This document shows, piece by piece, positions 15,265-24,579 of a stretch of DNA of 64,000 nucleotides; position 1 is the stretch's first letter; every line of letters begins with the position of its first letter. The translations under genes and the position numbers were made by a program. The notes beneath the pieces are model-generated. The model was given only the letters and a program-made list of their open reading frames with translations. It was not told the DNA's origin and did no database searches. Source of the stretch: Alphaproteobacteria bacterium (lineage in GTDB: Bacteria > Pseudomonadota > Alphaproteobacteria > GCA-2731375). The DNA lies in contig JAJFGG010000098.1 in the NCBI GenBank assembly GCA_021776235.1, forward strand, positions 1 through 64,000, read 5' to 3'.

Positions 15265-16053
15265 ATGGGCCTCATGAGGTCTGCCCCCGTAACATTACCC
15301 CTTGAACTCCACGGCGTCTCGTTGACCGCCGGGGACAAGCAGGTGATCAAGGATTTAAGCTGCCGCTTTACCGCGGCCGCGGGCTGCAGCGTTATTATCG
15401 GCCCCAATGGCGCCGGTAAAAGCCTGTTGCTGAAAATGTGCCACGGCCTGATCACGCCCGATCAGGGCACGGTACGCTGGGCCGGCGGGGCGGACCCCGG
15501 TCTGCGCGGGCAGCATCAGGCCATGGTCCTGCAAAGGCCCGTACTGCTGCGCCGCTCGGTTCAGGCCAATGTCGCCTTCGCATTGAAGCTGCAAAAACTA
15601 CCCGCAGTCGAGCGCCGCCGGCGGGTCGATGAGGCCCTGTCGCAAGCGGGCTTGAGCCGCTATGCCCAGCGTCCGGCTCGCTTATTGTCTTTTGGCGAGC
15701 AACAGCGTCTGGCCCTGGCCCGGGCCTGGGCGACACGGCCCGAACTGCTGCTGTTGGACGAACCCAGCGCCAATCTTGATCCCGCCGCGACTTACTTGAT
15801 CGAGGAAATCATCAGCGAAGCGGCGGCCCAGGGCACCAAGGTGATCATGACCACTCATGATTTGCATCAGGCCCGGCGATTGGCCGATGAAGTTTTGTTC
15901 CTGCACAGGGGCCGTTTGAAGGAGCAGGCACCAGCAGCGGCATTTTTCGCCGGCCCCAAGAATGACCTGGCCCAGGCCTTCTTGCGCGGCGAATTGTTAT
16001 GGTGGCGGCGCCGTTCGATTTACGATCCTGATGAACGCCGGATAGATGACTGA
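15265..16053 (+). CDS. ABC transporter ATP-binding protein, tungstate/TupC-like
   Basis: A 262-residue ABC ATPase with Walker A GPNGAGKS, Q-loop region VLQRPVLLRRSVQANVAF, signature LSFGEQQRLALARA, Walker B LLLLDEPSANLD and H-loop MTTHDLHQA. The Q-loop wording VLQRPVLL is typical of tungstate importers (TupC/WtpC class). No permease or binding protein lies beside it, so it is either an orphan or works with subunits encoded elsewhere. ATG at 15265 (MGLMRSAP) is chosen although the frame is open far upstream over the divergent gene; ATG at 15274 is also possible. rpsT follows after 82 bp. Confidence 0.82.
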   Translation: MGLMRSAPVTLPLELHGVSLTAGDKQVIKDLSCRFTAAAGCSVIIGPNGAGKSLLLKMCHGLITPDQGTVRWAGGADPGLRGQHQAMVLQRPVLLRRSVQANVAFALKLQKLPAVERRRRVDEALSQAGLSRYAQRPARLLSFGEQQRLALARAWATRPELLLLDEPSANLDPAATYLIEEIISEAAAQGTKVIMTTHDLHQARRLADEVLFLHRGRLKEQAPAAAFFAGPKNDLAQAFLRGELLWWRRRSIYDPDERRIDD

Positions 16054-16135
16054 AGCCGGCTTGACCCCGCACCATGCCGCGTCTATAACCGCGCGCGTCC
16101 CGAACTGCGGGTAATACGGATATAGAAAATCAGAC

Positions 16136-16408
16136 ATGGCCCATAGCAAACAAGCAAGAAAACGTCTGCGGCAAGCTGAACGGCGTACCACAGTCAACCG
16201 AAACCGGCGCAGCCGCGTGCGCACCTTTGTGCGCCGGGTGGAAGATGCCCTCGCCGCCGGTGATCGGGATGCCGCCATGGCCGCCTTGAAAGCGGTTGAA
16301 CCGGTGCTTTCGCGTAGTAGCCAATTGGGTGTTTTAAAGCCCAATACCGCGGCCCGGCGAATCTCCCGGCTGACCCGCCTGGTCGGCGCCATGGGCGCTG
16401 CCGAATAA
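16136..16408 (+). CDS. rpsT: 30S ribosomal protein S20
   Basis: A 90-residue, strongly basic protein starting MAHSKQARKRLRQAERRT, the classic S20 N-terminus, with the helical AMAALKAVEPVLSRSSQLGVLKPNTAARRISRL toward the end. S20 binds 16S rRNA early in assembly of the small subunit. The usual alphaproteobacterial form is 85-90 residues, so it is complete. It lies upstream of dnaA in the same direction, an arrangement seen in many alphaproteobacteria, and is separated from it by an unusually long spacer. Confidence 0.97.
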   Translation: MAHSKQARKRLRQAERRTTVNRNRRSRVRTFVRRVEDALAAGDRDAAMAALKAVEPVLSRSSQLGVLKPNTAARRISRLTRLVGAMGAAE

Positions 16409-17185
16409 GATCACATCACCGGCCATGGCCCCATGTTGGCGATGGCAAGGGCGGAGGCGATTGGCACGACGCTGGCGCCAATTTGGTCGAACGATTCGCC
16501 ACAACAATATCGCCGCAGCCGGCCTCGTTGACCTCACAATGAGCTCTGGCAAGACCGTATCCGATCGATGCGGCCCTGGTTTTGTCATGTCGATTTTCGT
16601 CGCCCCATGGCTATACGAGAGGCTTGTCTATATCTGGTAGGTGGAGCGGCCCAATCTACATTGTGGCAAGAAGAATTTTGCGCTGTTCTCCATTTCCCCC
16701 CATTGCGCCCATGGCTTGGGCCAAGTACCGTAAGCTGTCCTCGTAGAGACAGGGCCTCAAGTTACTACAGCAAGAATAGTTGCGTTTATTTGTGCGTCTG
16801 CACAAGATGTAACTGCGTGACATTTTTACAATACTGTATAGTTAAATAAAAATTTATCACATTTATGTATTCCTTAAGATTTCAAGTTCAACTATAAATA
16901 AGATCCGGGTCACGGCGGAACGAAGCGTAAGATAAATGCGCGGTACTTTGGAGCCGTGGTCAAACGGGGGGTGTGTTGGCGCAGAGACATCGACGACGGG
17001 TTCATTACGCTATTTTCGACCGTGATATGGCTGGCGGATCACGCCACCACGTTCCTCGCGGTTTGCGATGGCAGATAACAAGCCCGTTGTATCGCGACGG
17101 CACACGCGGCAGCACAATTGAAATTATAAATATTCGGATCGGGCGTTTTCCGGCCGGACAATAGGTTTGCATAGAGGGCGAGTTC
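16409..17185. other. 777-bp rpsT-dnaA intergenic region, AT-rich centre
   Basis: The longest gene-free stretch in the window. Positions about 16780-16910 are clearly AT-rich. They contain an inverted repeat TTGTGC-GTCT-GCACAA (16790-16805) and TTAA-ATAAAAA-TTTA, one base off the CtrA pattern TTAA-N7-TTAA. I found no exact DnaA box (TTATCCACA), so an origin is not supported. It most likely holds the regulated dnaA promoter and a long leader. The GAGGGCGAG stretch ending just before 17186 is the dnaA ribosome binding site. Confidence 0.5.
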
Positions 17186-18571
17186 ATGGACCAAGAGTAT
17201 GCCGGTCAATGGCAACGGGTTTGCACCCGATTGCGGTCCGAATTTGGCGACGCCGCGTATAATTCCTGGTTGCGGCCGCTGATGTTCGAACGGATCGACG
17301 GCGGCATGGCCCATTTGCAGGCGCCGACCCGGTTCATGCGGGATTGGGTACTGTCCCATTATGGCGAAAGAATTCGCGCCTTTTGGCAGGCGGAAGATAA
17401 GACGGTGCGCGAGATCAAGATTGCCGTGCATTCAGGTGCCGACCCGGCCGCGGCCAGCATGGCCGACCAGGTTGATGAGAACGTGGTGAATATTGGCAGG
17501 CAAGCCCCTGTTCGCGCGGTCGCCCCGGAATCACGGGCGCTACGAATGGGTTCGGCGCTGGATTCGCGTTATCAGTTCGATTCCTTCGTGGTCGGAAAAT
17601 CAAACGAACTGGCCTATGCCGCCGCCCGCCGGGTCGCCGATACGGCGCCGGTGAATTTTAATCCCCTGTTTCTCTACGGCGGCGTCGGCCTCGGCAAGAC
17701 CCATTTGATGCACGCCATCGCCTGGCATATTCACGAACGTGACCCCAGCCGCGAAGTGATTTATCTGTCGGCGGAACGTTTCATGTATCAGTTCGTCCGG
17801 GCCCTGCGCGATCGGGAAACCATGGCCTTCAAGCAGGTTTTCCGATCAGCGGATGTGTTGATGATCGACGATGTGCAGTTCTTCTCGCGCAAGGATTCCA
17901 CCCAGGAGGAATTCTTCCATACCTTCAACGAACTGGTGGATCAGAATAAGCAGATCGTCATTTCGGCCGACCGCTCGCCCTCGGATCTGGAAGACGTGGA
18001 AGAGAGGATCCGCTCGCGTCTGGGCTGGGGCCTGGTGGTCGATATCCATCAAACTGATTTTGAGTTGCGCCTGGGCATACTCGAGGCGAAACTGGCCCGC
18101 GCCAATGTGGGGGATTTTCCGCCCAAGGTGCTGGAATTCCTGGCCCATCGCATTACGTCCAACATTCGCGAGTTGGAAGGAGCCCTGAACCGCCTGATCG
18201 CCCATTCACATCTGGTGGGCCGCCCAATCAATCTTGAGATGACCCAGGAAGCCCTGCAGGATTTGTTGCGGGCCAACGACCGCCGGGTCACGATCGAGGA
18301 AATTCAGAAAAAAGTTGCGCAGCATTTCAATATTCGTTTGGCGGACATGCATTCCGCCCGCCGCGCCCGCGCCGTGGCCCGGCCCCGTCAGGTGGCCATG
18401 TATCTGGCCAAGCAATTGACCACGCGATCGCTGCCCGAGATCGGGCGCAAGTTCGGCGGCCGCGATCACACCACGGTCATGCACGCGGTAAAGCGGATCG
18501 AGGAATTGCGTCAAACTGACGCAACCCTGGCCGAGGATATCGACCTGCTGCGCCGCATGCTGGAAGGTTAA
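17186..18571 (+). CDS. dnaA: Chromosomal replication initiator protein DnaA
   Basis: A 461-residue DnaA with all four domains. Domain I lies at about residues 1-90 (WQRVCTRLRSEFGDAAYNSWLRPL), followed by a short linker. The AAA+ domain III has Walker A GGVGLGKTH (Lys171) and Walker B LMIDDVQF. Domain IV ends with the DNA-binding signature RKFGGRDHTTVMHAVKRIEEL. The protein binds DnaA boxes and opens the origin. AGAGGGCGAG stands before the ATG. dnaN and recF do not follow, which is common in alphaproteobacteria where dnaA is separated from them. A small hairpin with a T-run lies right after the stop. Confidence 0.98.
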   Translation: MDQEYAGQWQRVCTRLRSEFGDAAYNSWLRPLMFERIDGGMAHLQAPTRFMRDWVLSHYGERIRAFWQAEDKTVREIKIAVHSGADPAAASMADQVDENVVNIGRQAPVRAVAPESRALRMGSALDSRYQFDSFVVGKSNELAYAAARRVADTAPVNFNPLFLYGGVGLGKTHLMHAIAWHIHERDPSREVIYLSAERFMYQFVRALRDRETMAFKQVFRSADVLMIDDVQFFSRKDSTQEEFFHTFNELVDQNKQIVISADRSPSDLEDVEERIRSRLGWGLVVDIHQTDFELRLGILEAKLARANVGDFPPKVLEFLAHRITSNIRELEGALNRLIAHSHLVGRPINLEMTQEALQDLLRANDRRVTIEEIQKKVAQHFNIRLADMHSARRARAVARPRQVAMYLAKQLTTRSLPEIGRKFGGRDHTTVMHAVKRIEELRQTDATLAEDIDLLRRMLEG

Positions 18572-18574
18572 GAC

Positions 18575-18592
18575 GCCGCTGGGGCGGCTTTT
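18575..18592 (+). terminator. Putative intrinsic terminator after dnaA
   Basis: A GC-only 5-bp stem GCCGC (18575-18579) and GCGGC (18584-18588) around a TGGG loop, followed by TTTT. It starts 4 bp after the dnaA stop. The stem is short, so termination may be partial. Confidence 0.5.
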
Positions 18593-18623
18593 ACCACCTT
18601 GCGACGATAGGTACCCATAAAAC

Positions 18624-19232
18624 ATGTCAATATCCCGTGTAATGTTGTTTGTCGCCGCGACGGCGATCGCGGTAGCCCTGGGTTTGATCGTCAATTCCTT
18701 TTTTCTTGACCAGGGACGCCCGAAAACGGCCAGCGTCGGCCTGCCCAGCATCGGGGGTCCATTCGAATTGGTGGATCACAAGGGGCGGGTGGCGCGGGAC
18801 AGCGATTTTCTCGGCAAGTATCTGCTGGTCATGTTTGGCTATACCTATTGCCCGGATGTCTGCCCTACGGAGTTGCAGGTGATTTCAGAGGCCATGGAGC
18901 AACTGGGCCAATCGCGGACTAAAGTGCAACCATTGATGATTACCGTGGACCCGGAACGCGACACGGTCGCGGCTCTGGCCGATTATATCGGCAATTTTGA
19001 CCCCTCGTTCGTCGCCCTGACCGGCAGCACGGAACAGATCAAGGCGGCGGCCAAGGCCTATCGCGTATACTATGCCAAGACCCCGCCCGACGACGAGGGT
19101 GACTATTTCATGGACCATTCCGCGTTCATTTATCTGATGGGCCCCGATGGCAAGTATCTGCACCATTTCGCTCCGACCACCGCGCCAGAGAGTATGGCGG
19201 ACAAAATCCAGGCGGTAATTTCCGGCGGCTAA
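18624..19232 (+). CDS. SCO1/SenC-family copper chaperone
   Basis: A 202-residue protein with an N-terminal membrane anchor (VMLFVAATAIAVALGLIV) and a thioredoxin-like periplasmic domain. The copper site is visible as GYTYCPDVCP (Cys76, Cys80) with the distal His165 in MDHSAFIYLM; VDPERDT is also characteristic. SCO proteins deliver copper to or reduce the CuA site of cytochrome c oxidase. No oxidase genes are next to it. It follows dnaA by 52 bp but is likely a separate unit given the intervening hairpin. Confidence 0.92.
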   Translation: MSISRVMLFVAATAIAVALGLIVNSFFLDQGRPKTASVGLPSIGGPFELVDHKGRVARDSDFLGKYLLVMFGYTYCPDVCPTELQVISEAMEQLGQSRTKVQPLMITVDPERDTVAALADYIGNFDPSFVALTGSTEQIKAAAKAYRVYYAKTPPDDEGDYFMDHSAFIYLMGPDGKYLHHFAPTTAPESMADKIQAVISGG

Positions 19233-19565
19233 CGCATTTCCGGGCACCACGAGCGCGGCATTCCCGGTTACCTGGCGTACATTTTCTGGGTTGTGCACGG
19301 GAAAACAACAGCAACGAACGCTGGCGGAGAGCCACTGAGATACTGCGGCCCGCTTTCGGGTAGGCACCGCATGTCAGCAATAACAATTCCACAAACCCAG
19401 AAAATTCTATGCATTTTTAATAAAATCTAAACAGCGTCATAATAATTTTTATATTACATTTCTCTTTTGCGCCAGAAGCCAGATTGTAAGATTAATATTT
19501 TGTGAGTAATTCCGTGGCAACTATGGATTTGATTGATAATTCTACGCATGCGATCAGGCCGCATT
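19233..19565. other. Intergenic region upstream of the hybrid kinase
   Basis: These 333 bp become AT-rich toward the kinase gene (about 19400-19510), fitting a promoter region. The kinase frame is open from TTG at 19533, with ATG at 19548 and 19566. None has a good ribosome binding site. No RNA gene or repeat was recognised. Confidence 0.45.
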
Positions 19566-22274
19566 ATGGCGTTTGACGGTTTAATATTTCAGTACTTGTA
19601 TGTTTTTCTGGATTGGTTCATCCCGGAGGAGCTGAGGGACACAGAGGAGGAGCACCTCCGGCTGCGGGCTTTCGTGGTCAGCCACGTCTGCGGTCCGCCC
19701 TTCGGCGCCTTCGTTGCATTGTCGCTGATCGCACAATATCCCAGCCCGGCGGCATGGAGCATGTTGATCGCCGTTTTGCTGTTTTTGATTTTCCCGTTTT
19801 TGCTGCGATGGACCAAAGCCAAACGCGAAGTCGGCCTGGGTTCGCTGCTGCATTTCGTGGCCCTGATATTTTTTGGTTCCTACCTATACGGCGGCGTTCA
19901 GTCCCCGGCCCTGTCATGGACGTTGACGGTGCCGATCGTCGCCATGTTCTTCGTCGATGGAGTCTATCGCCTTATTGGCCTGTTGTGCTATGCCTTCGGC
20001 TTCGTGGTTTTGGGCGCTCTCTATGTCTCCGGCCATGAATTCCCCAGCAGTTTCGGCGCTGACGACACGGGTGGGATCACCTTGATCCTGTTCATCAGTG
20101 CCGCCGGATACGTCACCGCCATGGCGGTTACCTACATCGGTCTTTACGATTTTTCGATCGCACGGATCAGTTCGGCAAAAGACGATGCCGAGGCCGCCAA
20201 CCGGGCCAAGTCCGAGTTGCTGCGACAGGCGCAAACAGCGGTTCGCTCCAAGCGGGAAGCCGAGTATCAGCTTGGTGTCAAGGATGCCATTTCGGCGGAA
20301 CTGATTGCCGTCATGGACGCGATCGATTACGGCATATTGCTCTTGGATTCGAAGCTGAATTTCCGCCTGGCCAATCGCGCCTATCAACGCATTTGGGGCA
20401 TTCCATCTGAAATACTGGTGGCGGGCCGGCCGAGCCGCGATTTGATGGAATTCAATCGCTACAAAGGTGTCTACGATGTCGCCGATGAAGACTGGGATAA
20501 CTGGCTGGAGAACCGCGAATTGCCGTTGCAGGCTGGTGGTTTTCCGCCGACAGAACTTGAACGGGCAGACGGGATAACACTGCTGATCCAGTGTACGGTC
20601 CTGCCCGATAGCGGCCGAATGCTGACCTACCTGGATATCACCAAGATCAAACAGCACGAAGTGATGCTGTTGGAAGCCAAGGCTGCGGCGGACGCCGCCA
20701 ACGAGAGCAAATCACAGTTTTTGGCTTCAATGAGCCACGAGATCAGAACGCCCATGAACGGCGTTATCGGATTGTCGAGCCTTTTGAGCGAAACCGACTT
20801 GAGCATGGATCAATCGCAATATGTTGATGCCATCAGGCAATCGGCTGACTCTCTTACCATCATCATCAATGACATCCTTGATTTCTCTAAGCTTGAAGCC
20901 GGAAAGCTGGAGCTTGAACTCGTCGATTTCGATGTGCGCCACGCCGTAAAAAGCGTAGCGGATCTGTTAAGCCCCCAGGTAACGGCCAAATGCCTTGATT
21001 TCAACACCTCAATCGCACCCGACATACCGGACATTATCAATGGTGACCCCGGCAGGTTACGCCAAATTCTGCTCAACCTGACGGGAAACGCACTTAAATT
21101 CACCAATGATGGTGCGGTTGGCATTTCGGTAGGTATGCAGAACTGCGACGACACAGGCGTGCAGTTGCGCTTTGAAATCACTGACACGGGCATTGGGATA
21201 CCGGAAGATGTTCAGCCCAAGCTGTTTGAAAAGTTCATCCAGGCGGACGCCTCGACGACCCGGGACTTTGGCGGAACCGGCCTGGGACTGGCAATCTGCA
21301 AACAGCTTGTGGAAGTAATTGGCGGCGAGATCGGCATGCACAGCGTCGTTGGCGACGGCACCACCGTATGGTTCACCGGTCAGTTCGGCAGGCAATCGGA
21401 AGCCGTCAATCTATCTCCGGCCACGCCCTTGGTCCAGCAAGAGGCGCGTGAGATGCCTCGGTTAAAGATTCTGATTGTAGAGGACAATTATGTCAATCAG
21501 CTGCTGGCGACCCGAACCCTGCAAAAATTGGGGCACCGTACCGACATCGCCTGCAACGGTGTCGAGGCGATCCAGGCTGTTGAAACCATACCGTTTGATT
21601 TGATTTTGATGGACGTCAATATGCCGGTGATGTCGGGCCTCGAGGCGACCAAGGCGATCCGCCGCATGCAAGGTAAGCGAGGGCAAATACCGATTATCGC
21701 CTTAACCGCCAATGCCATGAAGGGTGACAAGGAACGGTTTCTCGCCGCAGGTATGAGCGATTATGTCTCGAAACCATTGGATCGCGACAAATTGATTACT
21801 GCGGTGAACAATTGGGGAGTACGGCGGCACCAGGCCCGCCCGGAACCGTCCGGCCGGGAAAACAAGGACCGAGATGCCGTAATTGCCGCGGACGGCGTGG
21901 CCGCGGCGGAAGCGGGCGCGGACATCGTCCTTGACGGCAAGGTGCTGGATGATTGGGAGGAATTTCTACCCGCGGATCAGTTCCGGGAGGTCATTGATGC
22001 CCAGGTCCAGGGGGCCCGGGAATGCCTGCAAAACCTGAAGCTCGCGGTGGAGAATGGTGCGTTGGACGAGATCGGAGAACTGGCCCATATCATGAAAAGC
22101 ACGGGCGGAAGCCTTGGCATGTCCCAGGTTCAAGCGGTCTCCGCCGGTCTTGAGGCGGCCTGCGGAGAAGGGCATAGAACCGCTGCACTGGAATTGGTGC
22201 CAAGCATCGAAGATGCCATGACAAAGGCCATCGATGCCCTTGATAGACGATATGAGGCGCGATTGAGCGCCTGA
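19566..22274 (+). CDS. Membrane hybrid histidine kinase (TM-PAS-HisKA-HATPase-REC-HPt)
   Basis: A sensor kinase of about 902 residues carrying a full internal phosphorelay. Six or so membrane helices occupy about residues 35-215, followed by a coiled coil and a PAS-like domain (about 255-365). HisKA has the phospho-acceptor His391 ([11 protein letters not shown]). The ATPase domain shows [16 protein letters not shown] and GGTGLGLAI. The receiver domain has phospho-acceptor Asp683 in [13 protein letters not shown], and the C-terminal HPt has His841 in [13 protein letters not shown]. The stimulus is unknown. Its output is probably the single-domain regulator encoded 39 bp downstream. The start is uncertain (19533, 19548 or 19566). 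Confidence 0.9.
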   Translation: MAFDGLIFQYLYVFLDWFIPEELRDTEEEHLRLRAFVVSHVCGPPFGAFVALSLIAQYPSPAAWSMLIAVLLFLIFPFLLRWTKAKREVGLGSLLHFVALIFFGSYLYGGVQSPALSWTLTVPIVAMFFVDGVYRLIGLLCYAFGFVVLGALYVSGHEFPSSFGADDTGGITLILFISAAGYVTAMAVTYIGLYDFSIARISSAKDDAEAANRAKSELLRQAQTAVRSKREAEYQLGVKDAISAELIAVMDAIDYGILLLDSKLNFRLANRAYQRIWGIPSEILVAGRPSRDLMEFNRYKGVYDVADEDWDNWLENRELPLQAGGFPPTELERADGITLLIQCTVLPDSGRMLTYLDITKIKQHEVMLLEAKAAADAANESKSQFLASMSHEIRTPMNGVIGLSSLLSETDLSMDQSQYVDAIRQSADSLTIIINDILDFSKLEAGKLELELVDFDVRHAVKSVADLLSPQVTAKCLDFNTSIAPDIPDIINGDPGRLRQILLNLTGNALKFTNDGAVGISVGMQNCDDTGVQLRFEITDTGIGIPEDVQPKLFEKFIQADASTTRDFGGTGLGLAICKQLVEVIGGEIGMHSVVGDGTTVWFTGQFGRQSEAVNLSPATPLVQQEAREMPRLKILIVEDNYVNQLLATRTLQKLGHRTDIACNGVEAIQAVETIPFDLILMDVNMPVMSGLEATKAIRRMQGKRGQIPIIALTANAMKGDKERFLAAGMSDYVSKPLDRDKLITAVNNWGVRRHQARPEPSGRENKDRDAVIAADGVAAAEAGADIVLDGKVLDDWEEFLPADQFREVIDAQVQGARECLQNLKLAVENGALDEIGELAHIMKSTGGSLGMSQVQAVSAGLEAACGEGHRTAALELVPSIEDAMTKAIDALDRRYEARLSA

Positions 22275-22313
22275 GTCCCGCTGGGATTATTCGGATGAAA
22301 TAGGACTGGTTGT

Positions 22314-22703
22314 ATGGCAAAAAACATGAACGAATTGACGGTCCTGGTGGTGGATGATGTCCATCACGCCAGGAACCTCACGAAAATGGTCCTGTCCGGG
22401 TTGGGCGTGCATCAAGTCTTTACGGCAAATGATGGTCTCGAAGCTCATGAATTTCTGGAATCCTCCGGTGCCCAGGTCGACCTGATCGTTTGCGACTGGC
22501 GCATGCCCCGCATGAGTGGACTGGAACTGCTTGAAAAAGTTCGCGCGACCAGTCCCGACATGCCATTCATCATGGTTACCGGTAATGCGGATATGGAATC
22601 CGTAAAGGCGGCCAGCGAGTTCGAGGTCAGCGCCTATATTCGGAAACCGTACTCGCCGCAGCAGTTCGAAGAAAAACTGCTGGCGGTGCTGGAAAATATT
22701 TGA
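22314..22703 (+). CDS. Single-domain CheY-like response regulator
   Basis: A 129-residue stand-alone receiver domain. The acidic pair is in VVDDVHHA, the phospho-acceptor is Asp61 in VCDWRMPRMSG, the switch Thr is in IMVTGNAD, and the conserved Lys is in YIRKPYSPQQF. There is no output domain, so it must act by protein-protein contact, like CheY, or as a phosphate shuttle. It lies 39 bp after the hybrid kinase on the same strand and is the natural partner of that protein's HPt domain. Confidence 0.9.
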   Translation: MAKNMNELTVLVVDDVHHARNLTKMVLSGLGVHQVFTANDGLEAHEFLESSGAQVDLIVCDWRMPRMSGLELLEKVRATSPDMPFIMVTGNADMESVKAASEFEVSAYIRKPYSPQQFEEKLLAVLENI

Positions 22704-22881
22704 ACAAAACCAATCCAGGATCCGGCTTCGGAAGACAGTGCTATCCGCATCGTCCTCTGCTGCCTGGCCCGCATTGCGTTGCATCATTCTCGGACCGCTT
22801 TTTATTGCAATGCAGCATAATCACTGTTTAGATGTCGTCGCCGGTCTTCGGGTGCTGGCGGGTTACCATGGGTAATGTTGC

Positions 22882-24114
22882 GTGATCTATCATATGCACG
22901 ATTTTCAGAAGGCGGCGATGATGCCGCTTCGTTTCGCCGCCGAGGCCAGCCATCTGGTGTTGCGCCATCCCTTGAACCCTTTGGGCCATACGCCTGCCGG
23001 CCGGGCCATGGCCGCGGCCTGCGAGATATTCGAGTCCGGCACCCGGCATTATCAAAAACCGGCCTTCGGCCTGAACAGCACGACAATCGACGGTGAAACG
23101 GTAGCCGTTCATGAAGACGTGGTTGCGCGCCTGCCATTTGGTCAATTGAAGCGTTTCGTCCGGGCCGGCGACGAGGACGGCGCCCTGGGCCATCCCCGTT
23201 TGTTGATCGTGGCGCCCTTAAGCGGCCATTTCGCAACCCTGTTGCGGGATACGGTAAGGGCCATGCTGCCCGATCATGACGTCTACATCACCGATTGGCG
23301 CGATGCGGCGCAAGTGCCATTGCGGCAGGGCGCTTTCGATCTGGACGACTACATCGACTACTTGCTGGATTTCCTTGCCGCCATCGGCCCGGGCAGCCAC
23401 GCTCTGGCCGTTTGCCAGCCGTCCGTGCCTCTTCTGGCGACGGTTGCCATCATGTCGGCCGCAGGAGATCCGGCCACGCCGCGCAGCATGACCTTGATGG
23501 GCGGGCCGATCGATACCCGGATCAACCCGACGACCCCGAATGAACTGGCCAAAAACCATTCCCTGGACTGGTTCGAACGAACTGTGATCCAGCGGGTGCC
23601 CGCGCCGAATCCGGGATTCATGCGCCGGGTTTATCCAGGCTTTGTGCAGTTGTCCGGTTTCATGACCATGAATTTGGATAATCACGTCGGCGCCCATATG
23701 CGGCTGTATCAAAATCTGCTGCGCGGCGACGGCGATAGCGCCGATCAGCATCGGGCCTTTTACAACGAATATCGCGCTGTCATGGACCTGCCGGCGGAAT
23801 ATTATCTGCAGACCGTGCAGCGGGTCTTCCAGGAACATCAACTGGCGACGGGTACATTCCACCACCGGGGCGTACTGATCGACCCGTCGGCCATCACCGA
23901 TTGCGCCCTGATGACCGTGGAAGGCGCCAATGACGACATCTCCGGGGTCGGTCAGACCAGGGCGGCGCATGATCTGTGTAGCTCCCTGCCCGCAGCGTCG
24001 CGCGGGCATTGGGAACAACCCGATGTGGGCCATTATGGCGTCTTCAATGGCCGCCGCTGGCGTTCTGAAATCGCGCCGCGCTTAAAAACCTTCATCGCCC
24101 GTCACAATGGCTAA
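22882..24114 (+). CDS. phaZ: Intracellular polyhydroxyalkanoate depolymerase
   Basis: A 410-residue PhaZ of the intracellular short-chain PHA depolymerase family, which hydrolyses stored poly-3-hydroxybutyrate. The alpha/beta-hydrolase nucleophile is Cys178 in AVCQPSVPLL, as is usual for this family in place of a lipase-box Ser. DVYITDWRDA, SLMGGP-like LMGGPIDTR and the His region QPDVGHYGVFNG are also typical. The N-terminus MIYHMHDFQKAAMMPLRF matches the family start, so GTG at 22882 is taken. No phaC or phasin gene is adjacent. It overlaps the next gene by 8 bp. Confidence 0.92.
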   Translation: MIYHMHDFQKAAMMPLRFAAEASHLVLRHPLNPLGHTPAGRAMAAACEIFESGTRHYQKPAFGLNSTTIDGETVAVHEDVVARLPFGQLKRFVRAGDEDGALGHPRLLIVAPLSGHFATLLRDTVRAMLPDHDVYITDWRDAAQVPLRQGAFDLDDYIDYLLDFLAAIGPGSHALAVCQPSVPLLATVAIMSAAGDPATPRSMTLMGGPIDTRINPTTPNELAKNHSLDWFERTVIQRVPAPNPGFMRRVYPGFVQLSGFMTMNLDNHVGAHMRLYQNLLRGDGDSADQHRAFYNEYRAVMDLPAEYYLQTVQRVFQEHQLATGTFHHRGVLIDPSAITDCALMTVEGANDDISGVGQTRAAHDLCSSLPAASRGHWEQPDVGHYGVFNGRRWRSEIAPRLKTFIARHNG

Positions 24115-24562
24115 GGACGGCCCCGGGGGCGAATCGGTATTCTGGCAGCGCAAAAAACTCGATCAAATGTCCCAGCAGGAATGGGAATCCCTGTGTGACG
24201 GCTGTGGCAAATGCTGCCTGCACAAGCTGGAAGATATCGATACCGGCGAATTGGCCTTTACCAACGTAGCCTGCCGGCTGCTTGACATAGGCGCCTGCCG
24301 TTGCGGCAATTATGAACAGCGCGCCACCCTGGTGCCTGATTGCGTAGTGCTCAACCCCAAGAATGTCTCGGAATTGGTCTGGATGCCTTCGACCTGCGCC
24401 TACCGTCTGTTGGCGGAAGGAAATCCGCTGCCCCACTGGCATCCCCTGGTCAGCGGTGACCCTGATAGTGTACACCGGGCCGGCATTTCCGTACGTGGCC
24501 GTTGCATTAGCGAACGGCATGCGGGACCATTGGAACATCACGTCCTCGATCAAGAACCCTAA
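24107..24562 (+). CDS. UPF0260 / YcgN-type cysteine-cluster protein
   Basis: A 151-residue cytoplasmic protein of the YcgN family, related to YkgJ-type zinc or iron cluster proteins. The diagnostic cluster is C30-DGC33-GKC36-C37, followed by Cys56, Cys64, Cys66, Cys78 and Cys97, and a His/Trp-rich segment LPHWHPLVSGDPDSVH. The function of the family is not established. Its start overlaps the last 8 bases of phaZ, so the two are translationally coupled. Confidence 0.88.
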   Translation: MAKDGPGGESVFWQRKKLDQMSQQEWESLCDGCGKCCLHKLEDIDTGELAFTNVACRLLDIGACRCGNYEQRATLVPDCVVLNPKNVSELVWMPSTCAYRLLAEGNPLPHWHPLVSGDPDSVHRAGISVRGRCISERHAGPLEHHVLDQEP

Positions 24563-24579
24563 TTCGTGGAGCCGACAGA

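Noticed and set aside
16409..17185. Chromosomal origin in the dnaA spacer
   Set aside because: No exact TTATCCACA boxes were found; AT-richness alone is not enough.
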